NCBI GenBank assembly: GCA_947095535.1
Contig: OX352772.1
Coordinates: 121,726,225-121,790,224, forward strand
Length of the DNA stretch: 64,000 bases
Reading direction: 5' to 3'
From: Poecilobothrus nobilitatus
Lineage: Eukaryota > Arthropoda > Insecta > Diptera > Dolichopodidae
The translations under genes were made by a program, and so were the position numbers. Below are positions 1 through 11,037 of the stretch, piece after piece; position 1 is the stretch's first letter, and every line of letters starts with the position of its first letter. The notes below the pieces were generated by a model. It was not told the origin of the DNA. It saw only the letters and a program-made list of their open reading frames with translations, and searched no databases.

Positions 1-21
1 ATACTTTTTTTTTTGACTGAG

Positions 22-114
22 TTATTATCAAACTACATTTTAAAATTCATTTTATATACATATGAATATATTTATATAAATATATATGAATTTTAAAATC
101 TAGTTTGATAATAA
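22..114. repeat. Short inverted repeat (hairpin)
   Basis: The arm at 22-50 and the arm at 86-114 are reverse complements with one mismatch, around an AT-only loop. The core of the left arm is ATTATCAAACTACATTTTAA. This could be a small foldback or MITE remnant. No target duplication was identified. Confidence 0.75.
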
Positions 115-335
115 ATAATAACAATAATTAATTAGCTTAACTTAACTTTTTTTAGATTTAAATTATTCTAAGTCATTGTTTTGTAAAATTTTAAATATAA
201 GCATTAATTTAAGAATTTTTTGTAACGACCTTGTTTTGGTTTTGTTTAATAAAACAAAAGTAAAAATAAAAAAATGTATTTAAAACAAATTTTTATTGTA
301 TTTTCTTTCTTTTTTATTCAAAACCTTCTAGCACT

Positions 336-1064
336 TTTTTTTTTTTAAGGGAGGTGGGAATCTTCCAAAGACACCAAGAATTTCCCCCTTGGTAGTGTCA
401 GATTCTTACTGACTAAACCCACCTCCCCTTTTGTCCAATATAATGGGATGAAACCCTCACCTGCGAAAGCAGTATATTGGCTAGGGAGTAGGGATAGGAA
501 AGGATAGGGAATGGATACAGAAACATTGAATTGGGAGTGGGACTGTAAGGAAGCAATGAATCCGCCTATTATTATTACTATTTTGCTAACAGTGATTATA
601 GTCTTTACAACAGTTACAACATGTAGTAGTATATAACACCTTACTACATTAGGTAATTATTGAAGGCAACCCCCACTGTCCCTGTAGCGGCTAATATTAT
701 TGGTATTAGTATTCTTATTAATATTATTATTATTTTACTACCGAGTCAGCGCCATCAGTGGATTACAACGTGCAGCAGTATATAACACCTTACTTGCATG
801 ATATAACCAAAGATAGCTCCACTGTAGCAGCTATTATTATTATTATAAAAATTATTATTATTACTATTACTATTATTATTATTATTACTATTATTATTAA
901 AATTATTATTGTTATTATTATTATTATTACAACTATTAATTATACGATATACATTATCACGATATAAAAGTACTAAATATTTTTTATTTATGACCTGACC
1001 GGGGTTTGAACCCAGGACCCTTCGATTGAAAGGTTGGCGACTTAACTACTGCGACATGAGTCAG
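336..1064 (-). repeat. tRNA-headed SINE-like repeat with microsatellite
   Basis: Read on the minus strand, positions 991-1064 form a tRNA-like head. It has an A-box-like GTCGCAGTAGTTAAG and a good B box, GGGTTCAAACC. The acceptor ends do not pair well, so this is a SINE promoter rather than a tRNA gene. The body runs through an (ATT)n microsatellite (about 826-945) and a tandemly duplicated segment (612-700 and about 770-835, both containing AGTATATAACACCTTACT) to a poly-T boundary near 336. The same head type recurs at 43308-43382 and 57357-57430. Whether the whole 730 bp is one element is an inference. Confidence 0.5.
347..430. repeat. GC-rich nested hairpin
   Basis: AAGGGAGGTGGG at the left pairs with CCCACCTCCCCTT at the right. 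Inside, GAATCT pairs with AGATTC and GACACCAAG pairs with CTTGGT-GTGTC around a short loop. The structure is strong and unusually GC-rich for this window. It lies at the poly-T end of the SINE-like repeat, so it could be its structured tail or an independent element. Confidence 0.6.
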
Positions 1065-1310
1065 ACTTGATTGGATTTTCTTAAATTGCCTGACTGACTT
1101 GACTTGGTGAATGGGTGTTTTATACTATGTTTATTAGATTATTTTATTAGAATATTGGCTAATTCATGGGAACAATTAGCCAATATTTGAATAATTGTCT
1201 TTAATAATTTTATGCGAAAACTAATTATTTAATTTTTTATGAAATATGATATTTACGTGAATTTGGAAATAATTATTTTCACATAAAATTACAAAAAATA
1301 TTTTAGTAAA

Positions 1311-2030
1311 AACGAGGAAGAGTGCAGTATAGTAGACTGTGTCAACTCTGGGATACCCGTATGAACGTAATATATCCTGTTTCTATAAAACTTGATCATC
1401 TTTTAAAAACATTCAGATGTTTTATTACCGAACTACAGAGATACATTTATGTAAATTGTGGAGTTGTATGACAGCTACCCGAATCTATTGCGCCTAGCTT
1501 CATTAAGTTTTAAGAAATACAAGAAGCCTGAACCGGCTGCTTTAGACCAATCAAATTTTACAAAAGTTTTTGGCATACAATTCGACACTTTTTCACTAAA
1601 TTTCAAATAGCTAGCTTCAATAGACACTTAGTTATTTTCATTTAAAAAGAGAAGTTGTATGGTAACTATCCGAACCTGTCATATCATCACAACCAAATTT
1701 TACAGAAGTTGTTGCCATAAAACTGGATCATCATTTGCAAAATTTCAGATACCTACATGGAATAGACACTGGGTTATTTCCATTTAAAAACAGAAGTTGT
1801 ATGGCAGCTACTCGAACCCGGCGGCCGAAAATGTTGTAGTTAAATAGCAAAACTAACAATTTTGCAAAACGGACGTAAAAGAAATTTCATCCTCCTAGCT
1901 CCTTTATTTTTTGAGTTATCGTGCGGTAGGACAGACGGACGGACGGACGGACGTACATGGCTTAATCGACTGAGAATTCGATTCTGAGCCGATCCATACC
2001 TTTGACACTATATCTAGCTATATATCTAGC
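1311..2030 (-). mobile_element. Helentron-like non-autonomous repeat, lineage F1c (copy A)
   Basis: The low-coordinate end carries the AACGAGGAAG edge, a weak hairpin and the inverted-end motif ATACCCGTATGAAC at 1353-1366. The middle holds repeated blocks beginning TTGTATGGCAGCTACC. The high-coordinate end has a GACGGAC tract (about 1931-1955) followed by the conserved core ACATGGCTTAATCGACT and CCGATCCATACCTTTGA. The outermost GGGTAT end is missing, so the copy is truncated there. By analogy with DINE-1/Helentron repeats the element reads on the minus strand (GTCC tract first, hairpin last). No ORF is credible. Confidence 0.65.
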
Positions 2031-2258
2031 GTAATAATTAACTAGAAATTTTACACATGTTTTAAGAAGTTCATTCGGAAGTGAATTTATTTGAAATTTG
2101 ATCGTTAAGAGAACTTACCAATAATTACTTTCACATAAAATTATTAAAAAAATTTCATATAAAAAAAATGCATGTATACTTATAACATTTATGTTTTACA
2201 GTGATTTAATATCTTAACATTTATGTGAAAGTATACAAAGATGTAGTAACTATAACTC
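2031..2258 (-). repeat. AT-rich stretch next to the errantivirus 3' end; candidate truncated LTR
   Basis: On the minus strand a purine tract (GGATGGGGGGAG, near 2262-2273) follows the env C-terminus, as a polypurine tract does immediately before a 3' LTR. The sequence beyond it (2258 down to about 2040) should therefore be LTR, but it is cut by the F1c repeat and I cannot match it to the other end of the element. A segment resembling 2090-2150 recurs at 1255-1312, on the far side of F1c. Confidence 0.35.
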
Positions 2259-2261
2259 CCC

Positions 2262-3320
2262 CCATCCTTTGCTTGAGGCTCCGACGAAGGTTTTGATTTG
2301 GTTACTACAAGTTTAGGTTTATTTTTAATTTTACAAAAAATGAAGATTAAAATAATTATTAGTACCAAAGCATTAATTGATATAAATATATTTAATAGTT
2401 AATTTTCAATTTTTATTTCTTTTCTATTATTTTCTATTTCTATTTGACATAGGTTCATTTAAAATTTTGGAATATTTCGAGTTAGAGTAATTTGGGATAA
2501 AAACGATAATTATAATTTGGTCACTATAATATGCTACTGTTTCTTTGATATCTTGGAAAGTTTCTAGGTCATATATAAGTCTTAGTTCGTCTTCCGTTAA
2601 GATGTTTAGTTTACTTGTTAAAAAACATTTGTTCGATGTTGTCGATGTTGTCTCGTAGAAGGTTTATGTCGTGGTTTATTTAGTAAGCTTGTTCGAAAAT
2701 TTTTACTTCTTATTCCAAGTGGTTTATTTTAATACCATTTGTAAAATTTGAAAGGATTTTAAAAATTAATTTTTGTTGCTTATTTATATGTTTGGTTATA
2801 TGGTGAATTTGGTCGGATAGTTTTTTATTTATTTTAACTTGTTTGTTTGTATCGGTTATTAGTTGGTGGTTGTTTTAAGATAGATTGTCTATCGCGTTTT
2901 TTATAAGAATTTAATCTGCATTGTCCATCGTTCCTGTTAGGAATTTTATACCTGTACCAACTATGTTAAGAAGTCCACGTTTAGGTCTTACGTTTGGTCT
3001 CAGTCTTTTGAATTGAGAGTCTAGTAAATTGAAGTTTTCAACCACGGTATTTATTATAGGGTGATTTTATTCCGTGTCTCGTTCTATTATTTTAATGTTT
3101 TCGTATATTTGGTCTTTCGCTATTGATAACTGGGTTGTATTTATTATATGGAGAATTTTTTCAAAGCTTTTTTTGTGGTGCTGTAGTTTCGCTCAAAGCC
3201 GGTTTTTATGGTGACGTAGTCATGTTTTGATAAGGTTTCTGTATTTCTATTGTTTGAGCTAAAATTGTTGTTAGTAATGTCCCGATTAGAAATGTTATTT
3301 TCGTTATCATGGTCTATTTC
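2262..3320 (-). pseudogene. Errantivirus env relic
   Basis: This is the third ORF of the errantivirus, encoding the membrane fusion glycoprotein of the baculovirus F-like family. On the minus strand, a start codon at 3310 opens a short hydrophobic signal peptide and is followed at once by a frame change. A basic, furin-type cleavage region followed by a glycine-rich fusion-peptide-like stretch lies near 2910-2990. A single hydrophobic membrane anchor with a basic cytoplasmic tail lies near 2290-2400, overlapping the purine tract. Several stops and frameshifts break the frame, and the length (about 1 kb) is shorter than the usual 1.4 kb. It is non-functional. Confidence 0.75.
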
Positions 3321-3399
3321 TGGAAGTATACGTGAATTTATTTTTATTTTAGGTTTAACTGTAGGATTATTGTTATCTTGTTGTTTTTTTCGTCGTTTT

Positions 3400-4300
3400 A
3401 AATGGAACTTATAGTATTCGTAACCGTTTGGGGTTATAATATGTTCTTCGTCTAACTGTTGAGCTATTATTTTTTTGAATTTGCCGTGATTTTTCCTTCC
3501 CTTTATTTCTTTTATAAATTGTGGTCCTGCTTCTATATCTACGTATTCCCTATTTTGGTTCTGTTGTTCGATTGTTTTTTATTTTATTTTAAGTATTCTT
3601 TGTTTTATTTCGGGGTGTTGGTCTTGTGTTATACAATCATGGAGAAAATCTATTGGCTTTTTCCCAGTTGTACTATGTATGGATTTATTATAGAGGTTTT
3701 TCTTCTACGGAGTCTTCGTCTACTTTGTCGTCGTGTCTTAAAAGACGTAGATTTTCGTTCATCGTATTGTGCTGGCGTTCGACGTCCGCGTTGGAGGTGT
3801 GGTTGTTGTTAGAGGTAAAGTGTATATTGATATTTTCGTCCTCTAAAACTTTCGCAAAGGAAGAGCTTTTAAACCAAGTCCGTTGTCGACGATTAAGTTT
3901 TGGAAATTTACAACTGTACTGAGATATTGGCTCTATTAAATTTAACCCAACTACGATTCTCAATTTTTATAGCTTGTGCGTTTTTTGTAAACTTGTCGAT
4001 CGTTGTTAAGAACATGTTTTTATTGAGGGTATAAAAGACATCCGCTTGTATTATTTCCCTAGGGTTGCTAGGAGTCTCAGTAAGCTTGTATTTTTGTTTG
4101 ACAGGTTTCCTGTCATATTTTTCAATATTGCATATTTCGCAAATATTGACGAATATTCTAATTCTTTCTATTAGTTTGGGATCGTAGACTTTTTCTCTAA
4201 GTTGCATATAATTTTCATTTCTACCTCGATGATTGTTTCGGAGGTGTTCGTTTTCGATAAGTTGTGCCAATTCGTTTTCGTGCTATATCTTTAAGTAGTT
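3400..4300 (-). pseudogene. Errantivirus integrase relic (pol C-terminus)
   Basis: The 120-residue reading frame at 3908-4270 contains the H-H-C-C zinc module of retroviral-type integrases (H9, H14, C44, C47) and then the first catalytic Asp in ADVF (residue 77). The catalytic core continues in another frame at 3688-3963, with DNG recoverable near the frame change and the signature HTSNADVERQHNT. The C-terminal part runs in a third frame to about 3400, with an in-frame stop near 3580 and basic residues (HLKRRKK) at the end. It needs at least two frameshifts, so it is inactive. The order after RNase H and before env fits an errantivirus. Confidence 0.85.
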
Positions 4301-4633
4301 TCCCACAATTAACAATTTTGAATTTATTATTATTATAATTTGGTTTCTTACAGTGTTGGTGAAGTTGTTAATAGATACCGCATCTTCAATTAGGATTGCG
4401 TTAGTTTTATTCATGTCAAAATGGTTTTTTACTATTGTAATTATGGTATCATTGTCGAGTGATTTTACATAGATATTTTCTCTATAAGATTTGAAAATTT
4501 TTAAATTTTTGATTTTTAATGAACCAGAATCAGTTTTTCTTATGATGATTTGTTTTTTAAAAATATTTATAGGGCACTTAGATTTGCTGACAAAGAAATC
4601 TTCGACTTCGTTAAGGTTAATCGGCGGCTTCGT
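4301..4633 (-). pseudogene. Errantivirus pol tether between RNase H and integrase
   Basis: Minus-strand translation gives a long, nearly open frame (starting NLNEVEDFFVSKSKCP) leading into the integrase zinc module, with one stop just before the ORF at 4270. This is the short linker that normally follows RNase H. Its N-terminal neighbour now lies 5.8 kb away at 10420 because of the non-LTR insertion. Removing the insert (keeping one TAATTA) brings the RNase H end (NADALSR) next to this segment. Confidence 0.75.
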
Positions 4634-4649
4634 TAATTAAGGTCAAAAA

Positions 4650-5072
4650 ATGTCAAAAATGTCAAAAAATAACAATCTAAGTTGTAATCAGTGCAAAAAA
4701 AAAATTAATTTTAATAACCAAAATTGTTTACAATGTGATGGAGAATGCAAAAAATGGTACTGCAGTACATGCACTAACTTGGAAAATGAAGATTTGCTGA
4801 AATGCAGACTGGATCCTGAAGATATCTGGTTTTGTTCACAATGTAAGGCGAAAAGTCAAAAACGAAAGTCTTTAAACGTAAGCAGCCGTCTAACCGCCTG
4901 CCCGCAGCCGTCCACCTTGAAGGAGAACGTGGCTAAGAACTCAGGTTACGGGTCTGACTCCCAACAGATCCATATGAAATTTAATACTATTTTAGCAAAC
5001 GAAACGTCACAGGATGCAAAATTAGAAAGTATTGAAAATAAAGTTAAAGTTCAATCATTGAAGAAAATTTAA
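4650..5072 (+). pseudogene. Non-LTR ORF1, N-terminal part with PHD-type zinc finger
   Basis: The ATG at 4650 lies 16 bases inside the element edge. Residues about 12-67 hold a cysteine-rich finger: CNQC, CLQC, a CKKWYCSTC cluster and WFCSQC, which is the PHD-like spacing found in ORF1 proteins of several insect Jockey/CR1-superfamily elements. These ORF1 proteins bind element RNA. A polar linker follows. The frame ends at 5072 in a frameshift, and the rest of ORF1 continues in another frame from about 5085. The finger itself looks intact. Confidence 0.75.
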
Positions 5073-5084
5073 ATTTAAAAAATG

Positions 5085-5683
5085 ATAACGCAAAGTTGCA
5101 GTAATAAATACAGTACAACAGAATAGAGATTGAAAAACTTAAACAAAACCAGCTAGATGATAAGATAGAAATTTGTGGTATAGAATCAAATCAGTGGAGA
5201 AAGTCCAGTGGTATGGAATCAAACTACGATAAGAATTCTAGCAGCGGTGTAGAATCAAACCAAGAAGAGAATCCTAGCAGCATAGTAACAAAGCTAGCAC
5301 AAGTTTGTAATACGGAGCTGAACATCAGTGACATTAAAGATACTTACGAAGAGATGCCATCCTCAAGAAATTCAGGTGAGCCAAATAAAATAATAATACA
5401 ATTCTATAATCTACGTAAAAAAAGTGAATTTATGAAATCGATAAAGGCAAAGAAGTTATCAATGCAAGATCTTAATGGAATTGAAAGTGACAAAAATAAA
5501 TTAATTTTTATAAATGAAAAATTAACAGCATACTTTAGTTATTTGCACAAGAAAGCTAGGGATCTAATGAAAGACAATCAATTAGAATTCGCATGGGTTA
5601 AGAATGGCAGACTATTTATCCGAAAAATCTCAAATAGTAAAATAATAAGAATCCTACACGAATCTCAGCTCAATGTCAAATAA
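5085..5683 (+). pseudogene. Non-LTR ORF1, C-terminal part
   Basis: After a frameshift region the frame is open from about 5117 (IEIEKLKQNQLDDKIEI, a short coiled-coil-like stretch). Three imperfect units of 11-13 residues then follow, each starting G-[IMV]-E-S-N (about 5178-5290). The C-terminus (FINEKLTAY ... KARDLMK ... WVKNGRLFIRK) matches the conserved RNA-binding-like module of Jockey/CR1 ORF1 proteins. It ends at 5683, just before the endonuclease. Confidence 0.75.
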
Positions 5684-5689
5684 TTCTTA

Positions 5690-6723
5690 TGAACTGCCAC
5701 TTAATACCCATGTAGTCACAAATATCTATAAGACTTGCGATATTAACTTAAAAAAATTCTTTAAAAATCTTATACTTAAATTCTAGAAGCCTAAAAAACA
5801 ATTTAGATGACATCACAATTTTATTGGATTCATTAAAATACACCGTACATATAATAAGTATCACGGAAACTTGGATTTTGAAAGACACTGAACACTGTAT
5901 CAACATACCTAATTATTTATTAATATTATCCAGTAGAAAATCAAGACGTGGTGGTGACAAAGCTATGCTTATTCATAATAGTATTAATTATCTCAAACAA
6001 AGTGTTTATTGTGACGAATGCAACAGCTTTATTAACATTAAAATTATTCACAAAAATATCACTAGTAACATTTCAGTAATTTATAGACCACCCAATAATA
6101 CATCCAGCTTAATTGATAACTTTTTTGTTGAACTTAATAACCATCTTACTAGTCTAAAAACAAAAACATCAATGCTAATAGGTGTTTTCAATTTTGATAT
6201 TAAAAACCAAATAGATAAAAATGTTCAGAAATACCAAAATATAGTAGAATCAAATGGCTTTTATTTTTACCATGATAAAATCACCCGTCCAGCATCAAGT
6301 ACATGTTTGGACCATCTTCTATGCAATAATCCTAATTCTAATATTTATATAACACTATTTCACACAGATGTTTCCGATCATTTAGGCACTATTGTTGAAA
6401 TAAGAAATCTAAAAATAAACAAACAAAATAATAAAATACCTAACCTCATTAAAAAAATTAACTATAAACTTATCTCAGAAGTATTAAAAAATTATACTGT
6501 CAATGAAACAGATGTGAATAAAATTGAAAATAATTTGATACATGTAATAAAAAATACTGCAAATAGAGCGACCAGCGTTACAATATTGAAAAAGAAGGCA
6601 AATAAATATACTGCATTTTGGATAGATGATGAATGTGTAGAATTAATAAATAGGAAAAATTATTGGTTTAAAAAACATATAGAAAATAGAAGTAATGAAT
6701 ATTTTAAATACAAATATTGTTAA
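5690..6723 (+). pseudogene. Non-LTR ORF2: APE-type endonuclease domain
   Basis: This domain nicks target DNA to prime reverse transcription. The frame is open from upstream of the ATG at 5824, with NSRSLKNNLDD as the typical start of the fold. It shows ITETW (residues 12-16 from that ATG), VIYRPPNN (about 85-92) and VSDHLG near the end. The catalytic motif normally read as GDFN is here GVFN (V121), so a metal-coordinating Asp is lost. A linker before RT follows, ending in a stop at 6723, about 100 bases before the Helentron-like insertion. Non-functional. Confidence 0.85.
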
Positions 6724-6830
6724 TGGTTAAATAGATTAACTTCGTTAAAAAGAAAAAAAAGAAAGGAATATGACAATATACAATTTGAAAAAGCTGCGGG
6801 TGACTCTAAAAAAAATTGGCTATATATAAA

Positions 6831-8404
6831 AACGAGAAAGAATACAGTTGCCTTTGTCAACTCTTAGATACCCGTACGAACCGTTATTATGTTCACATCC
6901 TGTCACTCTGCTTACAATATTATTTTTTTAATATTTTAGTATTTTAAAATAATTTGGGTGAATTTTATAATTTCTAGAACTATGGGTTGTACATATATTC
7001 AAACTATATCTTTATACATTCATCAAAAGCAGATTCTAACCTTCCACATAACGATTATCAATCCAAAACTTTTTCAAATATTCTATAGTACCATATAATA
7101 CTAAGCGGTAAATGTATATTAAATTTACGAAGTACAAGATAGTAAATATAATTTTAAATATTATATTATATTATATTTAAATATTCCATTGCCAGAATAA
7201 TTTCTTATAAGTACAATAAAATACATATATGTTTGTAAATACGGCGCTATATTATATACATCTATACTCTTATCATTCATTCACTAGTGACATATACGAT
7301 ATGTAAATAAACATGATATTATATAAGTATGTATATATATCAATATCATATAAATAAAAATTCTTCAAGCAACCGTTATGTTGTTTATATATTTACATTT
7401 TTTTGTACTACGCATTATATCCTCAACAATTTCAAATTATCGAGTAAAACAAAATGCAAAAAATTCATTAAAGAAATTTATTAGAAAATTTGAAAAAATC
7501 AAGTAACACTTCCGTCAATTATAAAGTAACCCTATATTATTAAAAAAAGTTGTTAACAGAAATAAGAGTATAATGTTGAAGCTTTAATTTTTATGTATTA
7601 CTTCAAAAAAATTTTAACAGGTGTTCAAGTTACAGGTGTTTAAAAATAGGAAATTTTCAGTTTTTGACCCTTTACAGCTCCTAAACGGGGGTGATACAAA
7701 AAAAATTTCTGAAATGACTCATACTTATTTTCATACTTTATTTCTAACTTCTGTCAAAATTTCAAGTTTCTAACTTAAACCGTTTAGAAGATAGAAGGGT
7801 TAAAGGATTTTGCAAAATTTGAGTTTCGCATAACGGTAAATTAAGACACCGTATGCCACCTCTATATATTAATTGTGTACATATTTTTAAAGCTAATAAA
7901 AGTAGTAATCGTTTTGCATTTTCAAAATGAAGATATACTTTATACAACTTGTGCTATAACAATTTAAATATAGAGCTCTTTTGAACCTTTGGGGAGCTGT
8001 AGCTCCGTAACGGGTGGAGCTATAAAAAAAAGTTATTAAAAATAAAATTAATATTTTTGTGAGATCTATCAGAAGCTAAAATTTCATAGCTCTATTTCAA
8101 AAAAAATGTGGGAATCTAAAAGTTAGGTGTTCGAGAGCTACCCTAAGTTTTGATCGGAACTCAACCAAAAAAAATAGGGAACCTACAAATTACTCCCAGA
8201 ATATTTTGTGTAAATTTCAAGATTCTGGCTTTCTTAGTTTTGAGTTAGCGTGCTGACGGACGGACGGACGGACATGGTTCAATCGTCTTAGAATTTTTTT
8301 CTGATCCGATCCATACCTTTGAAGGTATATCTAGCTCGCTTATTTCGAGGTGTTACAAACGGAGGAGTAATTTTATTATACCTGATCCTATCGTACGGGT
8401 ATAA
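6831..8404 (-). mobile_element. Helentron-like non-autonomous repeat F1, inserted in the non-LTR ORF2
   Basis: The edge AACGAG at 6831 and the edge CGTACGGGTATAA near 8404 match the other F1 copies. Inverted motifs ATACCCGTACGA (left) and TCGTACGGGTAT (right) sit just inside the ends. A GACGGAC tract lies near 8258. The flanking T-rich dinucleotide context (minus strand) suits Helentron insertion between two Ts. A 61-codon ORF at 7762-7947 recurs in another copy only because the repeat is conserved, so I do not treat it as a gene. Confidence 0.85.
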
Positions 8405-8424
8405 ATATATTAGATGGTTCTACT

Positions 8425-9437
8425 ATGAAGAAAAATAAATTCTTTTCTGATCAAATTTTGAGTCAAAATCAAAAACAAGAAAAAATCAATAAAATCAATA
8501 AATTTGTAGGAGTAGGAGAAAATATGGCAAAAAAATTTGATTCAATATATTTTCCAGAACTAAAAACAGCTACAAAATTTAAATTTAAACTTAGCAATAA
8601 ACAGAGAGCTATAAAATTAATAGATAATCTATCAAATACGAATTCGGTAGGACCTGATGAAATCTCAACCAGAGTAATTAAGTCACGTAAAGAAGAGTTA
8701 GCAGAATATATTAATGAACTTATAAATGCATCACTGACCCAAGGTAAAATGCCTACAGTGTTTAAATTAAACAGAGTTATTCCCATATGTAAAAGTGGAA
8801 ATAAATCAGATATTAACAACTTCAGACCGATCTCGATTTCCTCTCCAATTAGTAAAATAATAGAAACTTTTGTAAATGAACAGCTAACACACTACTTAAG
8901 CTTTGCTCATTTAAATTCCAAGAGCCATATGGCTTCAAAAACAAATCAAACACTCAGGCAACTATCTTTGATATGATCTCGGAAATCCAATCAGGGTTAG
9001 ATAAAAACAAAAAAGGGTTACTGATATTCTTCGATCTAAAAAAGGCGTTCGACTCTATCGACAGAAAAATACTACTTCGAAAGCTTTACGAATATGGAGT
9101 TATTGGCAGTGAATTCATGTGGTTTCAAAGTTACTTGTGTGATAGGACACAATATTCGGAATGTGAAAATTTTCAAAGTAATGTCGAAAGCATAAACTAC
9201 GGGGTTGTCCAAGGTAGTTGCTTAGAACCAACACTTTTCTCATGCTACATTAACAGCTTACTTAATAGTGAACTATATGGCAAAACATTCCTATACGCTG
9301 ATGATCTAGCTTTGGTGTTTTCGGAAAATACAATGGTCGACCTACAGAATAACATTAACCAAGATATGCTAAAAATAAGGAGTTGGATGAACAAACATAA
9401 ATTATCAATCAATACAAGTAAAACCAAATACAAATAA
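8425..9437 (+). pseudogene. Non-LTR ORF2: reverse transcriptase
   Basis: Two overlapping frames (8425-8976 and 8973-9437) hold one RT, with a frameshift near 8940. The first has NSVGPDEIS and the INNFRPISI motif. The second has DLKKAFDSID (residues 21-30), GVVQGSCLEP in place of the usual GVPQGS-LGP, and the catalytic box YADD (108-111). This enzyme would copy element RNA at the nicked target. The domain order is complete, but the frameshift, the stop at 9437 and the changes in the GVPQGS box make activity unlikely. Confidence 0.9.
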
Positions 9438-9539
9438 TGATAGTTAAAACTAAAACAACAAGAAGAATAGATATGAAATACGACAATTGTAATATAGAAA
9501 TGGTTAGTGAATGGTGTTATAATTGACTGTAACTTAAGC

Positions 9540-10099
9540 TGAGGTTCACAAATCAATGAACAAATCAAAAAGGCAGAAAAATTGCTGGAATTTTTAGACT
9601 AATCAGTCAAAGAATTCCAGATAGTTTTAAAAGATCTGTATATTTCTCTATGTTTCGTAGCACCATTGCATACGGCATACAAGTATGGGGAAACACTTAT
9701 CTAAAAGATATAAAAGCTATACAAAATATTCAAAATAAAGCTATCAAAAATCTTTTCGGATACAAATTGAGAACCTCTACTAAACTTATACACAGTAACC
9801 ACAAACCATTACCAATCAATCTACTGGTAAAATGTAAGCTGGCAACTCAAGCACACTTGATAATTAAGAAAAAGATTAATACAGTAATCGTACCACAACC
9901 AATTAATTGTTGTCACCATTACAATACGAAAATAGCTGTTAATATTAAGATAATTTCTTCTAAAGTCAGATTCAACAATCATGATGCCATCTACAAAGCC
10001 TATAATTATTTTAATGATTTGCCTAGAGAAATAAAAAATATAATTGAATTTAGAATATTTAAAAGAAAAATTAATAAATTCTTTTCGTCACTAATTTAG
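9540..10099 (+). pseudogene. Non-LTR ORF2: C-terminal domain
   Basis: After a decayed stretch (9437-9640), the frame at 9650-10099 gives YGIQVWGNTYL and IQNIQNKAIKNLFG, the conserved region C-terminal to RT in Jockey/CR1-superfamily elements. It ends at 10099. Then come about 300 bases of AT-rich 3' UTR, an (AATA)-rich stretch and A-rich DNA up to the TAATTA at 10407. Confidence 0.8.
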
Positions 10100-10419
10100 T
10101 TTTATATTAATCCGTAATTTACAATTTAATCTTAATCATAAACAAACTTTTTAAAATCTTTCTTAGCATTTTTTTTTTTTAATTACACTTTTTTTTGTTA
10201 ATTACTTAATTGTAAACTTGTTTTGTTTTTTTTCTTCTTATAATTTTTTAAATTTTTGTAACTGATATCAAGCATTATTATGGTATTTTGATTTAATTAT
10301 GCATATGATGTACTTATCACAGTTATTGTATGTATATATTTGTATACACTCTTCACGAGCGTTAAAGCTCAATTGAGATAATAAATGAATTAAATAAATA
10401 AAAAAATAATTATAACTCT

Positions 10420-11037
10420 TGAGAGCGCGTCAGCGTTTCCATTTTAAACTCATCTTTTATATGTTATTTGGTAGTCGTATTCCGCTAATTTCAATCTCCA
10501 GCGCAGAAGATTTGAATTAAGTTCCTTGATCTAAAAGAGTCATGTTAGAGGGCGGTGGTCTGTTTCGATTAAAAATTTTCTACCGAAAAGGTATGGACGG
10601 AAGTATTGTGTTGCCCATACAATTGTTCAAAGCTCTTTTTCGATGGTGCTGTAGTTTCGCCCATGGTCATTGAGCGTACGACTAATGTAATAAATGAGAT
10701 GACCATTTTGTAAAAGAACCGCAACTAGAGCGTAATTACTTGCATCGGTTTGCAAAGTCAACGTTTTGGAAAAATCCGGATAGTAAAGTATAGGATCATT
10801 TCTGAACATTAATTACAGTGTTTCAAAACTTTTTATGTGTTCGGGGTCTTCAATATTTACTTTCATATCTTTCTTAAGATATTTCGTTATAGGTTTTGAA
10901 ATTATTGAGTAGTCCTTTATAAATTTCCTATAGTATCCTGTGAGACCAAAGAATTTTTTGATCTCCTTAGGATTTTTAGGAATTGAAAATTGCTGAACAC
11001 AAGATATTTTATGAGGGTTCGGTTTTTTCGTTTGACA
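10420..11037 (-). pseudogene. Errantivirus RNase H and RT thumb relic
   Basis: The minus-strand frame at 10627-10809 carries [15 protein letters not shown] (catalytic Asp of gypsy RNase H) and NYSTIEKEL. It continues after one stop with FRPYLFGRKF and ETDHRPLT, ending in WRLKLAEYDYQI and NADALSR at 10420. The thumb (FFGLTGYYRKFIKDY) lies at about 10900-10990. At least three stops are present. The protein would continue into the segment at 4633, now displaced by the non-LTR insertion. Confidence 0.85.

Larger units (their letters stand above)
4634..10412 (+). mobile_element. Non-LTR retrotransposon (Jockey/CR1 superfamily), nearly full length, decayed
   Basis: Order on the plus strand: ORF1 with a PHD-type zinc finger and an RNA-binding-like module (4650-5683), APE endonuclease (about 5690-6723), a Helentron-like insertion (6831-8404), reverse transcriptase (8425-9437) and a C-terminal domain (to 10099). 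A 3' UTR and an A-rich tail end near 10406. TAATTA is present at both edges (4634-4639 and 10407-10412) and is the likely target duplication in the interrupted errantivirus. Several frame breaks make it inactive. The RT and C-terminal style fit Jockey/CR1/L2, but the exact clade is not certain. Confidence 0.85.

Noticed and set aside
758..967. 69-codon isoleucine-rich ORF
   Set aside because: It is the translation of an (ATT)n microsatellite.
991..1064. Functional tRNA gene (and the four similar heads)
   Set aside because: A and B boxes are good but acceptor stems do not pair and anticodon arms are irregular, so they are SINE-type heads.
3459..3922. Plus-strand ORFs of 98-117 codons
   Set aside because: Antisense shadows of the integrase relic.
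7762..7947. 61-codon minus-strand ORF also found at 22275-22460
   Set aside because: Conserved only because both lie in F1 copies. Substitutions do not favour synonymous sites by eye and other F1 copies lack it.
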